Assembly (NCBI RefSeq): GCF_025751515.1
Contig: NZ_JAOWLE010000007.1
Coordinates: 1-64,000 of the forward strand
Source: Actibacterium sp. XHP0104
Lineage (GTDB): Bacteria; Pseudomonadota; Alphaproteobacteria; Rhodobacterales; Rhodobacteraceae
Length of the DNA: 64,000 nucleotides
Direction: 5' to 3'
Under the pieces are notes generated by a model that saw only the letters and a list, made by a program, of their open reading frames with translations, did no database searches and was not told the origin of the DNA. Shown one piece after another: positions 26,759 to 36,162 of this stretch. The position numbers were made by a program, and so were the translations under genes. Within the stretch, counting starts at the first letter, position 1. Each line of letters begins with the position of its first letter.

Positions 26759-26834
26759 ACGTATTTACTTCCCCTTGCCAATGGCGCATTGATTCTGCGA
26801 TGCGGCGCGAACTGTTAACACATTGGAGGCTTTG

Positions 26835-28127
26835 ATGGCGCTCGATACCAAAAACGACGTTCTGACCTACGATGCTCCTGAAAAGGAACTGTATGAAATC
26901 GGCGAGATGCCCCCGATGGGCTATGTTCCGCCGAAGATGTATGCTTGGGCCATTCGCCGTGAACGTCACGGTGAACCCGAAAAATCCTTTGAAGTCGAAG
27001 TCGTGGACACCTGGCAGGTCGACAGCCACGAAGTGCTGGTTCTGGTGATGGCCGCTGGCGTCAACTACAACGGTGTGTGGGCCGGCCTTGGTGTGCCGAT
27101 CTCGCCGTTCGATGGCCACAAACAGCCCTATCACATCGCCGGTTCGGATGCCTCGGGCATCGTCTGGGCCGTTGGTGACAAGGTGAAGACTTGGAAAGTG
27201 GGCGACGAGGTCGTGATCCACTGTAACCAGGATGACGGTGACGACGAGGAATGCAACGGCGGCGACCCGATGTTCTCGCCCACCCAGCGGATCTGGGGCT
27301 ACGAGACCCACGACGGTTCGTTCGCTCAGTTCACCCGCGTTCAGGCGCAGCAGCTGCTGCCGCGTCCCAAGCACCTGACCTGGGAAGAGGCCGCCTGCTA
27401 TACGCTGACGCTGGCCACCGCCTACCGGATGCTGTTCGGCCACCACCCCCACGAGCTGAAGCCGGGCCAGAACGTTCTGGTCTGGGGCGCCTCGGGCGGT
27501 CTGGGCTCGTTCGCGATCCAGCTGATCAACGCGGCCGGCGGCAACGCCATCGGTGTGATCTCGGACGAAGACAAGCGCGATTTCGTCATGGGCCTGGGCG
27601 CCAAGGGCGTGATCAACCGCAAGGACTTCAAATGCTGGGGCCAGCTGCCCACGGTCAACACCCCGGAATACAAAGAGTGGTTCGCCGAAGCACGTAAGTT
27701 CGGCAAGGCCATCTGGGACATCACCGGCAAGGGTATCAACGTCGACATGGTGTTCGAACACCCCGGCGAGGCGACCTTCCCGGTGTCGACCCTGGTTGTA
27801 AAAAAAGGCGGCATGGTCGTGATCTGCGCCGGCACCTCGGGCTTCAACTGCACCTTCGACGTGCGTTACATGTGGATGCACCAGAAGCGCCTGCAGGGTT
27901 CGCACTTTGCCCACCTGAAGCAGGCGGCTGCCGCGAACAAGCTGATGGTCGAGCGTCGTATCGACCCCTGCATGTCCGAGGTCTTCCCCTGGGCCGAGAT
28001 CCCGAACGCCCACACCAAGATGATGCGCAACGAGCACAAGCCCGGCAACATGGCCGTGCTGGTTCAGGCGCCGCGCACCGGTCTGCGTACCCTTGAGGAC
28101 GTGCTCGAGGCCGGCCCCTCGGCCTAA
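26835..28127 (+). CDS. ccr: Crotonyl-CoA carboxylase/reductase
   Basis: 430 residues of the medium-chain dehydrogenase/reductase superfamily. It reductively carboxylates crotonyl-CoA to (2S)-ethylmalonyl-CoA with NADPH and CO2, the key EMC step. The start region YDAPEKELYEIGEMPPMGYVPPKMYAWAIRR is written here only by its core (YEIGEMPPMGYVP). NADPH-binding WGASGGLGSFAIQL is followed by NRKDF and FEHPGEATFPVS. The ATG at 26835 follows TTGGAGGC; an upstream in-frame ATG at 26823 is not used by the family. A terminator follows. Confidence 0.97.
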   Translation: MALDTKNDVLTYDAPEKELYEIGEMPPMGYVPPKMYAWAIRRERHGEPEKSFEVEVVDTWQVDSHEVLVLVMAAGVNYNGVWAGLGVPISPFDGHKQPYHIAGSDASGIVWAVGDKVKTWKVGDEVVIHCNQDDGDDEECNGGDPMFSPTQRIWGYETHDGSFAQFTRVQAQQLLPRPKHLTWEEAACYTLTLATAYRMLFGHHPHELKPGQNVLVWGASGGLGSFAIQLINAAGGNAIGVISDEDKRDFVMGLGAKGVINRKDFKCWGQLPTVNTPEYKEWFAEARKFGKAIWDITGKGINVDMVFEHPGEATFPVSTLVVKKGGMVVICAGTSGFNCTFDVRYMWMHQKRLQGSHFAHLKQAAAANKLMVERRIDPCMSEVFPWAEIPNAHTKMMRNEHKPGNMAVLVQAPRTGLRTLEDVLEAGPSA

Positions 28128-28149
28128 GCCTCGCGCCTTGCAAAGATCA

Positions 28150-28186
28150 GCCCCGCCCGGCCATGCCGCGGCGGGGCTTTTCTTTT
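28150..28186 (+). terminator. Rho-independent terminator after ccr
   Basis: An 8-bp stem GCCCCGCC / GGCGGGGC with a 12-base loop and the tail TTTTCTTTT, 22 bases after the ccr stop. Confidence 0.85.
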
Positions 28187-28261
28187 CTGGGCCAAAGGGG
28201 CTAGGCATCCCGAGATTTCGCGCTATGGTTGTTTTCGGGTCGGTCAAAGAAAGGGCATACC

Positions 28262-28444
28262 GTGGCGGATGACTGGATTCTTGAGGTGTTGGAGGATCTG
28301 AGCAGCTTTGCGCGCCTGAACGGGTTGAACGCCCTTGCGCGCGAGTTGGACAATGCGGCGGTGGTGGCGATGGCGGAATTGTCGGGCCGCGATGTGGGTC
28401 TTGCCGCAGGGTTTTCCAAGCCGAAACTCGCCAAGCGGCACTGA
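28262..28444 (+). CDS. Small conserved-looking protein, unknown function
   Basis: 60 residues from a GTG start: VADDWILEVLEDLSSFARLNG, then ALARELDNAAVVAMAELS and a basic tail. Predicted all-helical and soluble. I recall similar unnamed proteins in Rhodobacterales but cannot name a family. GTG 28262 is chosen because GAAAGGG is upstream; the ATG at 28229 would add 11 unlikely residues. It is between the ccr terminator and the helicase gene, probably transcribed with the latter. Confidence 0.6.
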   Translation: MADDWILEVLEDLSSFARLNGLNALARELDNAAVVAMAELSGRDVGLAAGFSKPKLAKRH

Positions 28445-28485
28445 GGGTCTGGCACCTTTTCGGGCGGGCGGATAGGGTCGCGCCC

Positions 28486-30024
28486 ATGTCACTGGCTGCG
28501 CTGCAATTTTCCGACGATCAGGCCGAGGCCTATGACCGCGTGACCGAGGCGTTGCGTGGTATCGGTGTCGATCTGGATGACGAGACCCTGACCCCGCGCG
28601 CCGAGGGGCATGGGGGCACGGTTCTGTCGGTGGTCGGGAAGGCCGGGTCGGGCAAGACGATGCTGCTGGCGCGGCTTTATCAGGCTCTGGAACAGGCGGG
28701 TGTCGACGTGGTGTCGGGCGATTACGAGGGCCGCCGCCGCAAGGATCGCCGCACCCTGGCCATTCTGGCCCCCACCAACAAGGCCGCCAGCGTGCTGCGC
28801 GGCCGGGGCGTGCCGGCGACCACGATTCACCGCATTCTCTACACGCCGGTCTATGACCCCGAATATGAAAAGATCGCCGAATGGCTGGCCGGAAACGGTG
28901 ACCGCCCGACGATCGAGGGGCTGACCGACACCGCGCTTGACCGGGCGCATGCGTTCTACCAGGTCAACAAATCCATCCCCGGCGCGCTGGCTGCCGCTGG
29001 TCTGCGGGGCAGCGATTTCATCACCGGGTGGAAGCGCCGCGACGAGCCGCTGGATATCGGCTTTGTCGACGAGGCCTCGATGCTGGATCAGCGCCAGTTC
29101 GATGATCTGAAAGAGATTTTCCCGACGCTGGTCATCTTTGGCGACCCGGCGCAGCTGGCACCGGTGAACCAGTCGGGCGAACTGGTGTTCGAGAGCCTGC
29201 CCGAGCGTGACAAGCTGACCCTGCATCGCATTCACCGCCAGGCCGACGACAACCCCATTCTCGATCTGGCCCACGCGCTGGCCGATCCCGATCTGGGGTT
29301 CGAAGATTTCGAGCGCATGGTTGGCGAAAAGGCCGCGCGCGATGATCGCGTGGTGCTGGCGGGGCGGGTCGAATCCGACCTGATGGCGCGCTCGCCGGTG
29401 CTGGTCTGGCGCAATGCCACGCGCATCCGGCTGATCCATGCGTTTCGCGCCGCCTATGGCGCGCCCGAAGATGCGTTGCTGCCAGGCGAGCCGCTGATCT
29501 GCGACGGGATCGAGCTGCCGCTGAAACACCGCAAGAAACGCCTCGACCTAGAGGCGCGCGGCCTGATCAAGGGCGCGCAGGTGATCTATCTGGGGCCGGG
29601 CAACCGGGCGGGGTTCTCGCGTCTGCATGTCATGGGCGCCGAAGATCCGCGGGTTTCGGCCGCGTCGATCATCAAGATCGAAATGCCCGACGAGGAAGAG
29701 CCGTTCATCCCCTTTGCCGCCCATATGGGCGCGGCGTTCCTGCACGGGGCGGCGGTGACCATTCACAAGGCCCAGGGCAGCCAGTGGGAAAACGTGCAGG
29801 TCTTTGCCCCCGATCTGTGGGCTGCCGCGCGCATGGGCCGGGTCGAGGCCGGGCAGCCTTTGTGGAAACGTCTGGCCTATGTGGCGATCACCCGCGCCGA
29901 GCATCGGCTGTATTGGGTCACGCGCAACCGGTTGGCGCGGCCGTCCGGGGCGCTGAACGTGGACGATCTGCGCGCCGCGCCCACACCCTTGGAATTGCAG
30001 ATGGAGGTTCAGGATGAAGGCTAG
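28486..30024 (+). CDS. RecD/Dda-like superfamily 1 DNA helicase
   Basis: 512 residues. Motif I VVGKAGSGKTMLL (Walker A, about 48-60), Ia APTNKAASVLRGRG, then TIHRILY, motif II FVDEASMLD, motif III FGDPAQLAPV, motif V VTIHKAQGSQW and motif VI YVAITRAEHRLYWV. These define an SF1B helicase of the RecD2/Dda type. Without RecB/RecC partners it likely acts alone in DNA repair or fork processing, in the cytoplasm. It overlaps the SDR gene by 11 bases. Confidence 0.88.
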   Translation: MSLAALQFSDDQAEAYDRVTEALRGIGVDLDDETLTPRAEGHGGTVLSVVGKAGSGKTMLLARLYQALEQAGVDVVSGDYEGRRRKDRRTLAILAPTNKAASVLRGRGVPATTIHRILYTPVYDPEYEKIAEWLAGNGDRPTIEGLTDTALDRAHAFYQVNKSIPGALAAAGLRGSDFITGWKRRDEPLDIGFVDEASMLDQRQFDDLKEIFPTLVIFGDPAQLAPVNQSGELVFESLPERDKLTLHRIHRQADDNPILDLAHALADPDLGFEDFERMVGEKAARDDRVVLAGRVESDLMARSPVLVWRNATRIRLIHAFRAAYGAPEDALLPGEPLICDGIELPLKHRKKRLDLEARGLIKGAQVIYLGPGNRAGFSRLHVMGAEDPRVSAASIIKIEMPDEEEPFIPFAAHMGAAFLHGAAVTIHKAQGSQWENVQVFAPDLWAAARMGRVEAGQPLWKRLAYVAITRAEHRLYWVTRNRLARPSGALNVDDLRAAPTPLELQMEVQDEG

Positions 30025-30748
30025 AACAATCCTCATCACCGGGGCCAGCAGTGGCATCGGCGCCGCCGTGGCTCAGCGGTTTCTGGACAAGGGCTGGCAT
30101 GTGGGGCTGATGGCGCGCCGGGCCCGCCAGCTGAACGCGTTGGCCGAGGGCCGCAAGAACGCCTATGTGTTGCCCGCCGATGTGACCGACCCGGCGGCGG
30201 TCGACGCCGCCTTTGATGCCTTTACCGATCGGGTGGGGCATCTGGATGTGCTGTTCAACAATGCCGGTATGTTTGGCCCGTCGGGGTCGATTGACGAGGT
30301 GCCGCTAGAGGACTGGTGGCAGGTGATGCAGGTGAACCTGAACGGCATGTTCATCTGCGCGCGCGCGGCCTTTGGCCGGATGCGGGCGCAGCACCCGCAG
30401 GGCGGGCGGATCATCAATAACGGGTCGATCTCGGCCCATAGCCCGCGCGCCGGATCGGTCTGCTATACCACCACCAAACACGCGATCACCGGGCTGACGA
30501 AAGCCCTGTCGCTGGATGGGCGGGCCTATGGGATTGTGTGCAGTCAGATCGACATCGGCAATGCCCGAACAGAGATGGTCGATGATCTGAACGACAGGCT
30601 GCGCAAGGCGAACAAGCCGGTGCAGCCCACGATGAACGTGGCGCAGGTGGCGGATTCGGTACAGCTGATGGCGGAAATGCCGCCCGAGGCCAATGTGCAG
30701 TTCATGACGGTGATGGCGTCGACAATGCCCTATATCGGGCGCGGCTAG
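30014..30748 (+). CDS. Short-chain dehydrogenase/reductase
   Basis: 244 residues, classical SDR. Cofactor motif TGASSGIG at 9-16, NNAG in the middle, catalytic Ser in NNGSISAHSPRAGS and the YTTTK (YxxxK) pair. Substrate unknown. The start overlaps the helicase 3' end, implying translational coupling, although the functions look unrelated. Convergent overlap of 4 bases with the TIGR02186 gene. Confidence 0.92.
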   Translation: MKARTILITGASSGIGAAVAQRFLDKGWHVGLMARRARQLNALAEGRKNAYVLPADVTDPAAVDAAFDAFTDRVGHLDVLFNNAGMFGPSGSIDEVPLEDWWQVMQVNLNGMFICARAAFGRMRAQHPQGGRIINNGSISAHSPRAGSVCYTTTKHAITGLTKALSLDGRAYGIVCSQIDIGNARTEMVDDLNDRLRKANKPVQPTMNVAQVADSVQLMAEMPPEANVQFMTVMASTMPYIGRG

Positions 30749-31491
30749 CCCCGGATCATGCGGAACACGGCCGAGGCGCCCCATCCGGCGACCACGGCCA
30801 GAACCACGCAGAGAATGCCGTAGATCACCGGGCGCTGCATGGCCAGGTTGAAGGTCAGGCGCTCGATCCCCACCATCGACACGTTGATCATGGTTTCGTG
30901 GCTGTCGATCACCTCGCCGCCGCGGGTCAGGAAGATGCGGGTGGAATACAGGCCCTCGGTCAGGTTTGCGGGCAGGGCGACGGCGGCGCGGAACAGCGTG
31001 TCTTCGTCCAGGCGCACGCCGCGCGGCTCGACCCGGTAGTCGCCGCTGTCGCGCCGGATGCGCAGCAGCGCGTCGCCAAAGGTGGTGTCGGTGCCCGCCG
31101 GGATGAACTGCGGCACCGAGATGCGATAGCGCGCGTCGGCGCCGGGGCTAAGCAGCGTATCCAGCGGCCCGTTCGAGGTGATCGCGTAAAAGCTGGGTAC
31201 CTCGGCGATGCTGCGGGATTCGGCATTGACCCAGATGCCCGCGACCTGATCCTTGCGGCGCACGGTCACCGTTTGCGGCGGGCCGGCGACGGTGATGATC
31301 ACGCCCAGCCGCTCGTCCGTCGGGGCAGGGGCAAAGCGTTTGACCGCGCCAAAGATCAGGATCTCGGCGCCCGAGAAATCGGCGGTGATATCGACCCGCG
31401 CCTGGCTGAGGCCGGCCACCACTTCTTCGCCCGCCGCGCGCAGGGGCAGCAGCATCAGCATGGTGATCAGCAAGGCGCGCAGCAGGGTCAT
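30745..31491 (-). CDS. TIGR02186 family membrane-associated protein
   Basis: 248 residues. A signal peptide (about 1-20, LLITMLMLLPLRAAG) is followed by a mostly beta extracytoplasmic region (VAGLSQARVDITADFSGAEILIFGAV...) and a C-terminal transmembrane helix (VIYGILCVVLAVVAGWGASAVF). This matches TIGR02186, an alphaproteobacterial family regularly found with TSUP permeases, of unknown function. Its start overlaps the stop of the upstream TSUP gene by ATGA, so the two are translationally coupled. Confidence 0.87.
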   Translation of the reverse strand: MTLLRALLITMLMLLPLRAAGEEVVAGLSQARVDITADFSGAEILIFGAVKRFAPAPTDERLGVIITVAGPPQTVTVRRKDQVAGIWVNAESRSIAEVPSFYAITSNGPLDTLLSPGADARYRISVPQFIPAGTDTTFGDALLRIRRDSGDYRVEPRGVRLDEDTLFRAAVALPANLTEGLYSTRIFLTRGGEVIDSHETMINVSMVGIERLTFNLAMQRPVIYGILCVVLAVVAGWGASAVFRMIRG

Positions 31492-32402
31492 CAGTGGCCC
31501 CCCTGCGCGATGGAATACAGCTCAGAGGGTTGCAGCAGCAGGTCCAGCGCCAGCTTGCCACAGACCGACAGCACCAACAGCGCCAGCAAGACGCGCAGTT
31601 GCTCGGCCTTGAGTTTCACCCCGATGCGCGAGCCCAGCTGCGCGCCGACCACGCCGCCCAGCAGCAGCACCAGCGCCAGGAACAGGTCGACCGTGTGGTT
31701 GGTGATGGCATGCATCAGGGTGGTAAAGGCGGTGACGAATATGATCTGGAACAGCGATGTGCCGATCACCACCTTGGTGGGCATGTTCAGCAGGTAGATC
31801 ATCGCCGGCACCATGATGAACCCACCGCCCACGCCCATGATCGCGGCCAGAACGCCCACGGATGCGCCCACCACCAGCGGCGGGATGACCGACAGATACA
31901 GGCCCGAGGCGCGGAATTTCATCTTGAAGGGCAGGGCATGGATCCAGCCGCGCTGGCGCCGTTTGGGCGGGGCGCCCTTGCGCTGGCGGCTCAGCGCGCG
32001 GATGCCCTCGACCAGCATCAACAGGCCGATGATGCCCAGGAACACCACATAGCACAGCGTTACCAACAGCTCGACCTGGCCCAGCCGGGTCAGCAGGTTG
32101 AACAGCCAGATGCCAAAGCCCGATCCGATCAGCCCCCCGATCAACAGCACCGTGCCCATCCTCAGATCGACCGAGCGCCGCCGCAGATGCGCCAGCACGC
32201 CCGACACCGACGAGGCCACGATCTGGTTCGCGCCGGTCGCCACCGCCACGGCGGGCGGGATGCCGATAAAGAACAGGAAGGGCGTAATCAGAAACCCGCC
32301 GCCCACGCCGAAGAGGCCCGACAGCATGCCGACGACCCCGCCCAACCCCAGCAGGAGGAAAAGGTTCACCGAAACTTCTGCTACGGGTAGGTAGATCTGC
32401 AT
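31491..32402 (-). CDS. TSUP (TauE/SafE) family permease paired with TIGR02186
   Basis: 303 residues with about eight to nine transmembrane helices. Two repeat signatures are clear: GLFGVGGGFLITPFLFFIG near the N-terminus and IMGVGGGFIMVPAMIYLL in the second half. A basic cytoplasmic loop (RQRKGAPPKRRQRG) lies between. Probably moves a sulfur-containing or other small anion across the inner membrane. It overlaps the TIGR02186 gene by 4 bases. Confidence 0.9.
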   Translation of the reverse strand: MQIYLPVAEVSVNLFLLLGLGGVVGMLSGLFGVGGGFLITPFLFFIGIPPAVAVATGANQIVASSVSGVLAHLRRRSVDLRMGTVLLIGGLIGSGFGIWLFNLLTRLGQVELLVTLCYVVFLGIIGLLMLVEGIRALSRQRKGAPPKRRQRGWIHALPFKMKFRASGLYLSVIPPLVVGASVGVLAAIMGVGGGFIMVPAMIYLLNMPTKVVIGTSLFQIIFVTAFTTLMHAITNHTVDLFLALVLLLGGVVGAQLGSRIGVKLKAEQLRVLLALLVLSVCGKLALDLLLQPSELYSIAQGGH

Positions 32403-32447
32403 GTCCTATCCCTAGTGCCGAAAACCGGGGTGCCGCAAGGGGGCGCG

Positions 32448-33413
32448 TCAGCGTTCCTTGACATAAGGCGCGCCGCCGGCCCGCGGCGGGATCGCCTTGC
32501 CGACAAAACCGGCAAGGATCAGCACCGTCAAGATATAGGGCAGCGCGTCCATCACCTGCACCGGCACGGTAAATCCGCCCAGGTCGATATTCTGATAGCG
32601 CAGCGCGACCGCTTGTAAGAAACCGAACAGCAGCGTGGCCCAAAGCGCGTGCCAGGGCCGCCATTTCGCAAAGATCAGCGCCGCCAGCGCGACATAGCCG
32701 CGCCCTGCGGTCATCTCTTGCACGAATCCTGCCTGCAGCGCCGTCGCCATATAGGCCCCCGCCACGCCGCACAGCACGCCGCAGATGCCCACCGCCATAT
32801 AGCGGATGCCGATCACCGAGATACCGGCAGTGTCGACGGCCTCGGGCGCCTCTCCGACGGCGCGCAGGCGCAGCCCGAACCGTGTCCGATACAGCAGCCA
32901 CCACGTGGCCGGCACCATCAGGAAGGCGATATAGACCAGGATCGTGTGGCCCGAGATCAGTTCCTTGTAGATCGGGCCCAGCACAGGCACACCCGCCAGC
33001 GCATCGGCAAAGGGCAGGGTGATCGGCGTGAACCGTGCGCCTCCGATCAGCGATGGCGTGCGCCCGCCTTGTTCGAACCAGTCTTGCGCGATGACCACCG
33101 TCAGCCCCGAGGCCAGGAAATTGATCGCCACGCCGGAAATCAGCTGGTTGCCGCGAAAGGTGATCGAGGCCAGCCCGTGCACCACGCTTAGCGCCATCGA
33201 GGCCGCGATGCCACCCAAGAGGCCGATCCAGACATTGCCCGTAACCGCCGCAACCGCGCCCGACAGAAAGGCCGCGGCCAGCATCTTGCCTTCCAGCCCG
33301 ATGTCGAAAATGCCCGCCCGCTCAGAGTAAAGCCCCGCCAGGCAGGCCAGCAACAGCGGCGTGGCCAGCCGCACGGTGGAATCGGCGATTTGCAGGGCGG
33401 TGACAAAGTCCAT
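32448..33413 (-). CDS. BMP-type ABC importer, permease 2
   Basis: 321 residues, about nine membrane helices, BPD_transp_2 family (LATPLLLACLAGLYSERAGIFDIGLEG, ISGVAINFLASGLT, RTRFGLRLRAVGEAPEAVDTAGI). The segment with the ERxGxxNIGLEG-like and GENP/A-like loops is typical of nucleoside or ribose importers. The frame is open further upstream, but the ATG at 33413 is the family start and overlaps the previous stop by ATGA. Last gene of the importer operon. Confidence 0.93.
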   Translation of the reverse strand: MDFVTALQIADSTVRLATPLLLACLAGLYSERAGIFDIGLEGKMLAAAFLSGAVAAVTGNVWIGLLGGIAASMALSVVHGLASITFRGNQLISGVAINFLASGLTVVIAQDWFEQGGRTPSLIGGARFTPITLPFADALAGVPVLGPIYKELISGHTILVYIAFLMVPATWWLLYRTRFGLRLRAVGEAPEAVDTAGISVIGIRYMAVGICGVLCGVAGAYMATALQAGFVQEMTAGRGYVALAALIFAKWRPWHALWATLLFGFLQAVALRYQNIDLGGFTVPVQVMDALPYILTVLILAGFVGKAIPPRAGGAPYVKER

Positions 33414-34507
33414 CAGCTCTTTCCCTTTCGCAGCGACAGGAACAGCCGTTCCAGCGGCATCCGCACCATGTTGTCCAGCGCGCCGGTGAACAGGATGACC
33501 AGCGCCTGGATCACCACGATCAGCTCGCGCGGGATGCTGGTCCACAGCGCCACCTGGCTGCCGCCCTGATAGAGAAACCCGAAAAGCAGCGCCGCCAGCA
33601 GCACGCCGAACGGGTGGTTGCGGCCCATCAGCGCCACGGCGATGCCGATAAAGCCCGCGCCCTCGGGTGCGTTCATGACCAGCCGCTCGGCCTCGCCCAT
33701 GACGTTGTTGATCGCCATCAGCCCGGCCAGCGCGCCCGAGATCAGCATGGCCAGCATGGTGATCCGCACCGGTGAAATGCCGGCGTAAACCGCTGCGCGT
33801 TCTGACTGGCCATAGGCGCGGATCTCATAGCCCAGCCGCGTGCGCCAGATCAGCGCCCAGACCAGCACACAGGCCAAGAGCGCGAACAGCAGGCTGATAT
33901 TGGCGGGGGCGGCTTTCGAGAAGTTGATGCCGATCGGCGCCAGCATGTCATGCAGCGTTGGCAGGTGGGTGGCCTCGGGGAACTTGGCCGTGGCCGGGTC
34001 CATCGATCGGGGGGGGCGCATCAGGTTGACCAGCAGATAGTTCAGCAGCGCGGCGCTGATGAAATTGAACATGATCGTGGTGATGACGATGTGACTGCCG
34101 CGTTTGGCCTGTAGCCAGGCCGGGATCGCCGCCCAGGCCGCGCCGAACAGTGCCGCCGCCACCATCGCGGCGGGCAAGGCCATCGACCAATGCGGCCATG
34201 GCACGTAAAGGCATACCATTGCCACGCCCAGCCCGCCCAGCGTGGCCTGGCCCTCGCCGCCGATATTGAACAGCCGGGCGTGAAACGCGACCGACACCGC
34301 CAGCCCGGTAAAGATGAAGTTGGTGGCGTAATAGAGCGTATAGCCCCAGCCATAGGTCGACCCCAGCGCGCCCTTGATCATCAGGCTGACAGCGGCCACC
34401 GGGTCTTCGCCGATGGCCACGATCACCAGCCCCGACAGCGCAAAGGCGATGACCAGGCTGATCAGCGGGATCAGCAGAACGTCGGCCCATTTCGGCATCT
34501 TTTCCAT
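33413..34507 (-). CDS. BMP-type ABC importer, permease 1
   Basis: 364 residues, multi-spanning BPD_transp_2 permease. Characteristic segments are FNIGGEGQATLGGLG, IVITTIMFNFISAALLNYLL and RTRLGYEIRAYGQSERAAVYAGI. It forms a heterodimeric channel with the next gene. It starts 4 bases after the ATPase gene ends and is translationally coupled to permease 2. Confidence 0.94.
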   Translation of the reverse strand: MEKMPKWADVLLIPLISLVIAFALSGLVIVAIGEDPVAAVSLMIKGALGSTYGWGYTLYYATNFIFTGLAVSVAFHARLFNIGGEGQATLGGLGVAMVCLYVPWPHWSMALPAAMVAAALFGAAWAAIPAWLQAKRGSHIVITTIMFNFISAALLNYLLVNLMRPPRSMDPATAKFPEATHLPTLHDMLAPIGINFSKAAPANISLLFALLACVLVWALIWRTRLGYEIRAYGQSERAAVYAGISPVRITMLAMLISGALAGLMAINNVMGEAERLVMNAPEGAGFIGIAVALMGRNHPFGVLLAALLFGFLYQGGSQVALWTSIPRELIVVIQALVILFTGALDNMVRMPLERLFLSLRKGKS

Positions 34508-34511
34508 GCGT

Positions 34512-36101
34512 TTATGCCTCTTGCTCTGGTCTGGCGGCGTTTGAAATCGTCCAGCCTTGCATGGCGCGGGTGTCTGCGCCGCCCAGCCCGGCCATCAGGC
34601 ATCCCAGCGCCACTTGCGAGGCACTGGCGGCGGGGCCTTCGCCCATCAGGTGGCCGTCGAACATCACCGCGATGCGATCGGACAGCGACAGGATCTCGTC
34701 CAGCTCGACCGAGACCAGCAGGATCGCCTTCCCGGCGTCGCGCAACTCGATCAGACGCTTGTGGATGAACTCGATCGCGCCGATATCGACGCCGCGCGTG
34801 GGCTGGCCGACCAGCAACAGGTCGGGGTTGCGCTCGATCTCGCGGGCCAGAACGATCTTTTGCTGGTTGCCGCCGGAAAAGTTGCGCGCGGCCAGCGCCG
34901 GGTCGGGCGGGCGCACGTCAAAGCGTTCCATCTTGCCGGCGGTGTCGGCGCGGATGGCGGCATGATCCATCAACAGGGCGTTTTTCTGATAGGCGTGGTC
35001 GTGGTGATAGCCAAAGGCGGTGTTTTCCCAGGCGGCGAATTCCATGATCAGGCCTTCGTGCTGGCGGTCTTCGGGCACATGGGCGATGCCGCGCGCGCGG
35101 CGCGACTGGCCGTCGGAATGGCGCCCGGTCAGGTCAAGTGGGGTGCCGTTCAGGCGCACGCTGCCGGTGCCCGTGGTGATGCCGCCCAGCACCTCCAGCA
35201 GCTGCGCCTGACCGTTGCCCGCCACCCCGGCGATGCCCAGGATTTCGCCCGCGCGCACATTCAGCGACACGCCTTTCAGCCGCTCGACCCCGTCCTCGTC
35301 GATGACGCGCAGGTTCTCGACCTCAAGCACCGGCGCGCCGGGTTTGGCGGGGGTCTTGTCGACCCGCAACAGCACCTTGCGCCCGACCATCAGCTCGGCC
35401 AGCTGCTCGGGGTTGGTCTCGGCGGTCTTGACCGTGGCGGTCATCTGGCCACGCCGCATCACGCTGACCGTGTCGGTGATATGCATGATCTCGCGCAGTT
35501 TATGCGTGATCAGGATGATGGTTTTGCCCTCGGCCCGCAGGCGTTCGAGGATGCGGAACAGCTGATCGGCCTCGGCCGGGGTCAGCACGCCGGTTGGCTC
35601 GTCCAGGATCAGGATATCGGCATGGCGATAAAGCGCCTTTAGGATCTCGACCCGCTGTTGATGGCCGACGGACAGATCCTCGATCAGCGCGTCTGGGTCG
35701 ATGTGCAACTCGTAGTCAGCGGCCAGCTCCTTTAGCGATTTCCGCGCCTTGGCCAGCGATGGTCGCAGCAACCGGCCCTCTTCAGCGCCTAGGATGATGT
35801 TTTCGAGGACGGTGAAATTCTGCACCAGCTTGAAGTGCTGGAACACCATGCCGATGCCGGCGCGAATGGCGGCCTGGCTGTCGGGGATCTGGGTCGGCGT
35901 GCCGTTGATGAAAATCTGGCCCGCGTCGGCCTTGTAGAACCCGTAGAGAATGGACATCAGCGTCGATTTTCCGGCGCCGTTTTCGCCGATGATGCCGTGG
36001 ATCGTGCCGGGCATGACCCGGATCGAGATGTCCTTGTTGGCCTGAACCGGGCCGAACGCCTTGGAGATGCCTTTCAGCTCGATCGCGGGGGCGTTGGTCA
36101 T
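34512..36101 (-). CDS. BMP-type ABC importer, duplicated ATPase
   Basis: 529 residues with two nucleotide-binding domains. Domain 1: Walker A GENGAGKST, signature LSVGHQQR and Walker B ILILDEPTGVLTPAE. Domain 2: degenerate Walker A GVAGNGQAQLLE, signature FSGGNQQK and Walker B-like LLLVGQPTRGVDIGA. In this family the second site is commonly degenerate. It powers uptake of purine nucleosides or related compounds. The solute-binding protein gene is 61 bases upstream. Confidence 0.94.
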   Translation of the reverse strand: MTNAPAIELKGISKAFGPVQANKDISIRVMPGTIHGIIGENGAGKSTLMSILYGFYKADAGQIFINGTPTQIPDSQAAIRAGIGMVFQHFKLVQNFTVLENIILGAEEGRLLRPSLAKARKSLKELAADYELHIDPDALIEDLSVGHQQRVEILKALYRHADILILDEPTGVLTPAEADQLFRILERLRAEGKTIILITHKLREIMHITDTVSVMRRGQMTATVKTAETNPEQLAELMVGRKVLLRVDKTPAKPGAPVLEVENLRVIDEDGVERLKGVSLNVRAGEILGIAGVAGNGQAQLLEVLGGITTGTGSVRLNGTPLDLTGRHSDGQSRRARGIAHVPEDRQHEGLIMEFAAWENTAFGYHHDHAYQKNALLMDHAAIRADTAGKMERFDVRPPDPALAARNFSGGNQQKIVLAREIERNPDLLLVGQPTRGVDIGAIEFIHKRLIELRDAGKAILLVSVELDEILSLSDRIAVMFDGHLMGEGPAASASQVALGCLMAGLGGADTRAMQGWTISNAARPEQEA

Positions 36102-36162
36102 GCGGGGGCTCGCGGTTCGGGGAAGGACGGGCGCGAGAGAGGCCCCGCGCCCGGCGTCATGT

